Shown: positions 21,526 through 22,551 of the stretch, one piece after another
Position numbering within the stretch: position 1 is the stretch's first letter
How the letters are laid out: each line of letters starts with the position of its first letter
DNA from: Scatosoma sp045128055
Lineage (GTDB): Bacteria > Bacillota > Clostridia > Christensenellales > Borkfalkiaceae
Reading direction: 5' to 3'
DNA: 22,551 nt
NCBI GenBank assembly: GCA_045128055.1
Contig: JBGVRC010000050.1
Coordinates: forward strand, 1-22,551
Made by a program: the position numbers and the translations under genes
The notes under the pieces: generated by a model
What the model saw: the letters and a program-made list of their open reading frames with translations, nothing else
What the model was told of the DNA's origin: nothing
The model's database searches: none

Positions 21526-22551
21526 TTAAGCAAAGAACTCGTTATAAATCGCTCGGATACAATTTTCGTAGTCTTTATTTTCCACGCCGACGATAATATT
21601 CAACTCGCTCGAGCCTTGGTCAATCATATTCACGTTGATACCCGCTTCGGACAAAGCCTTAAAAAGACGCGCGGACGTACCGACGTTTTTCGCCATACCG
21701 TGGCCAACCGTCGCAATCAAAGCAATATTTTCGTGGCAGTAAATTCTATCCGGGTTTACCGCTTCTTGAATTTCCGCCAACACTTCTTCCAAAACGCCGC
21801 CCTTTAAATAGCTGCTTTCAATCACCAACGACATCGTATCAATCCCCGAAGGCAAATGTTCGAAGGAGATACCGTGGTCGCCGATAATGGAAAGCACTTT
21901 GCCAACGTAGCCGACTTCCGCGTTCATAAAAGATTTTTCAATGGTAATCGAAGTAAAATCCTTCTTCCCAGCAATCCCTGTAACTACGTAGTCAAACACG
22001 CTGCGTTTAGAATTTTTTACGATATACGTACCCGCGTCTTCGGGACGGAAAGTATTGCAAATACGAATGGGAATCCCTGCGCTGCGCACGGGGAAAATGG
22101 ATTCGCTGTGCAAAACGTTCGCGCCCATATACGAAAGCTCGCGAAGCTCTTGATAAGTAAATTCAGGAATCCACTTCGGAGAGTTGACAATACGGGGATC
22201 GCAGGCGTAAAAACCGCTCACGTCCGTCCAGTTTTCATATAACGCTGCCATTACGGAGCGAGCCACGATCGACCCGGAAATATCCCCGCCGCCGCGCGAA
22301 AAGGTTTTCACCTTACCGTCAGCCCCTAAACCGTAGAAGCCGGGAATGACCGCGCGCGGATATGCGGACAACACCTTTTCGCCAAGCGCAAAGGTCTTTT
22401 CTTGGTCCAAAACCCCATTTTCGTCAAAACGTATAAATTCCGTAGCGTCCACCATCGGAACTTCCAAAACCGCCGCCATAATGATTGCGGCAAAATATTC
22501 GCCGCGGGAAGCGCAATAATCACAGCCCGCGCCGTTTAATACTTCCTTTTC
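21526..22551 (-). CDS. lysC: Aspartokinase (partial, N-terminus outside window)
   Basis: Phosphorylates aspartate at the head of lysine, threonine and methionine synthesis. About 341 residues are present, entering in frame at the right edge. Visible are the SRGE segment (CASRGEYFAAIIMAA), FSRGGGDISGSIVA (nucleotide/aspartate site), WTDVSGFYACDPRIV, ELSYMGANVLH, and two C-terminal ACT domains (for example VGYVGKVLSIIGDHGISFE and SEAGINVNMIDQGSSELNIIVGV) that usually bind feedback effectors. It ends without a fused homoserine dehydrogenase, so it is monofunctional. The ATG at 22479 is internal, not the true start. The symbol is by family; the feedback class is not determined. Confidence 0.93.
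   Translation of the reverse strand, partial: EKEVLNGAGCDYCASRGEYFAAIIMAAVLEVPMVDATEFIRFDENGVLDQEKTFALGEKVLSAYPRAVIPGFYGLGADGKVKTFSRGGGDISGSIVARSVMAALYENWTDVSGFYACDPRIVNSPKWIPEFTYQELRELSYMGANVLHSESIFPVRSAGIPIRICNTFRPEDAGTYIVKNSKRSVFDYVVTGIAGKKDFTSITIEKSFMNAEVGYVGKVLSIIGDHGISFEHLPSGIDTMSLVIESSYLKGGVLEEVLAEIQEAVNPDRIYCHENIALIATVGHGMAKNVGTSARLFKALSEAGINVNMIDQGSSELNIIVGVENKDYENCIRAIYNEFFA

Overview
The window is bacterial chromosome, most likely from an uncultured, probably gut-associated member of the Clostridia (Bacillota). The evidence is strong AGGAGG-type ribosome binding sites, TTGACA/TATAAT promoters with 17-18 base spacers, compact intrinsic terminators, Clostridia-like variants of L3 and ThyA, and a lipoprotein with His/Cys repeats of a kind I associate with Christensenellales-like gut genomes. 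The genus cannot be fixed from the sequence alone. I see no IS element, prophage, CRISPR array, tRNA or rRNA.

Layout. Positions 1-4469 (minus strand) are the head of the S10 ribosomal protein operon: rpsJ-rplC-rplD-rplW-rplB-rpsS-rplV-rpsC-rplP, with rplP cut by the window edge. Its control region (about 4470-4747) has a distal promoter, a long structured leader with a terminator-like hairpin, and a second promoter close to rpsJ. Positions 5021-8751 (minus) hold typA on its own promoter and a three-gene nucleotide/folate operon: a TIGR04076-like protein, thyA and folA. From 8900 the plus strand carries a surface lipoprotein gene, then pgk-tpiA-gpmI (lower glycolysis), then secG-rnr-smpB (protein export, RNA decay and trans-translation). 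The last six share the order of the gap-pgk-tpi-gpmI-eno-secG-rnr-smpB cluster known from Bacillota, but gap and eno are absent here. From 17438 to the end lies a mixed block: a nitrilase-fold protein that seems to lack its catalytic triad, a 29-residue membrane microprotein, an N-acetylhexosamine-kinase-like sugar kinase, a polysaccharide deacetylase lipoprotein, an alpha/beta-hydrolase esterase and an aspartokinase cut by the window edge.

How it works together. The left half is translation machinery (ribosomal proteins, the ribosome-associated GTPase TypA) beside thymidylate and folate recycling: ThyA makes dihydrofolate and FolA reduces it. The centre is the 1,3-bisphosphoglycerate to 2-phosphoglycerate part of glycolysis plus triose isomerisation. 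The right end is small envelope, carbohydrate and amino-acid functions, mostly single genes separated by bidirectional terminators.

The most notable unexplained signals are: a 15-base motif (consensus CGCGTACCTGCCCCC) found five times on both strands, inside and between genes; the candidate attenuator of the S10 operon; the probable pseudo-nitrilase; a CTATRYRTAG palindrome directly ahead of three plus-strand genes; and a nearly leaderless start for the thyA operon.
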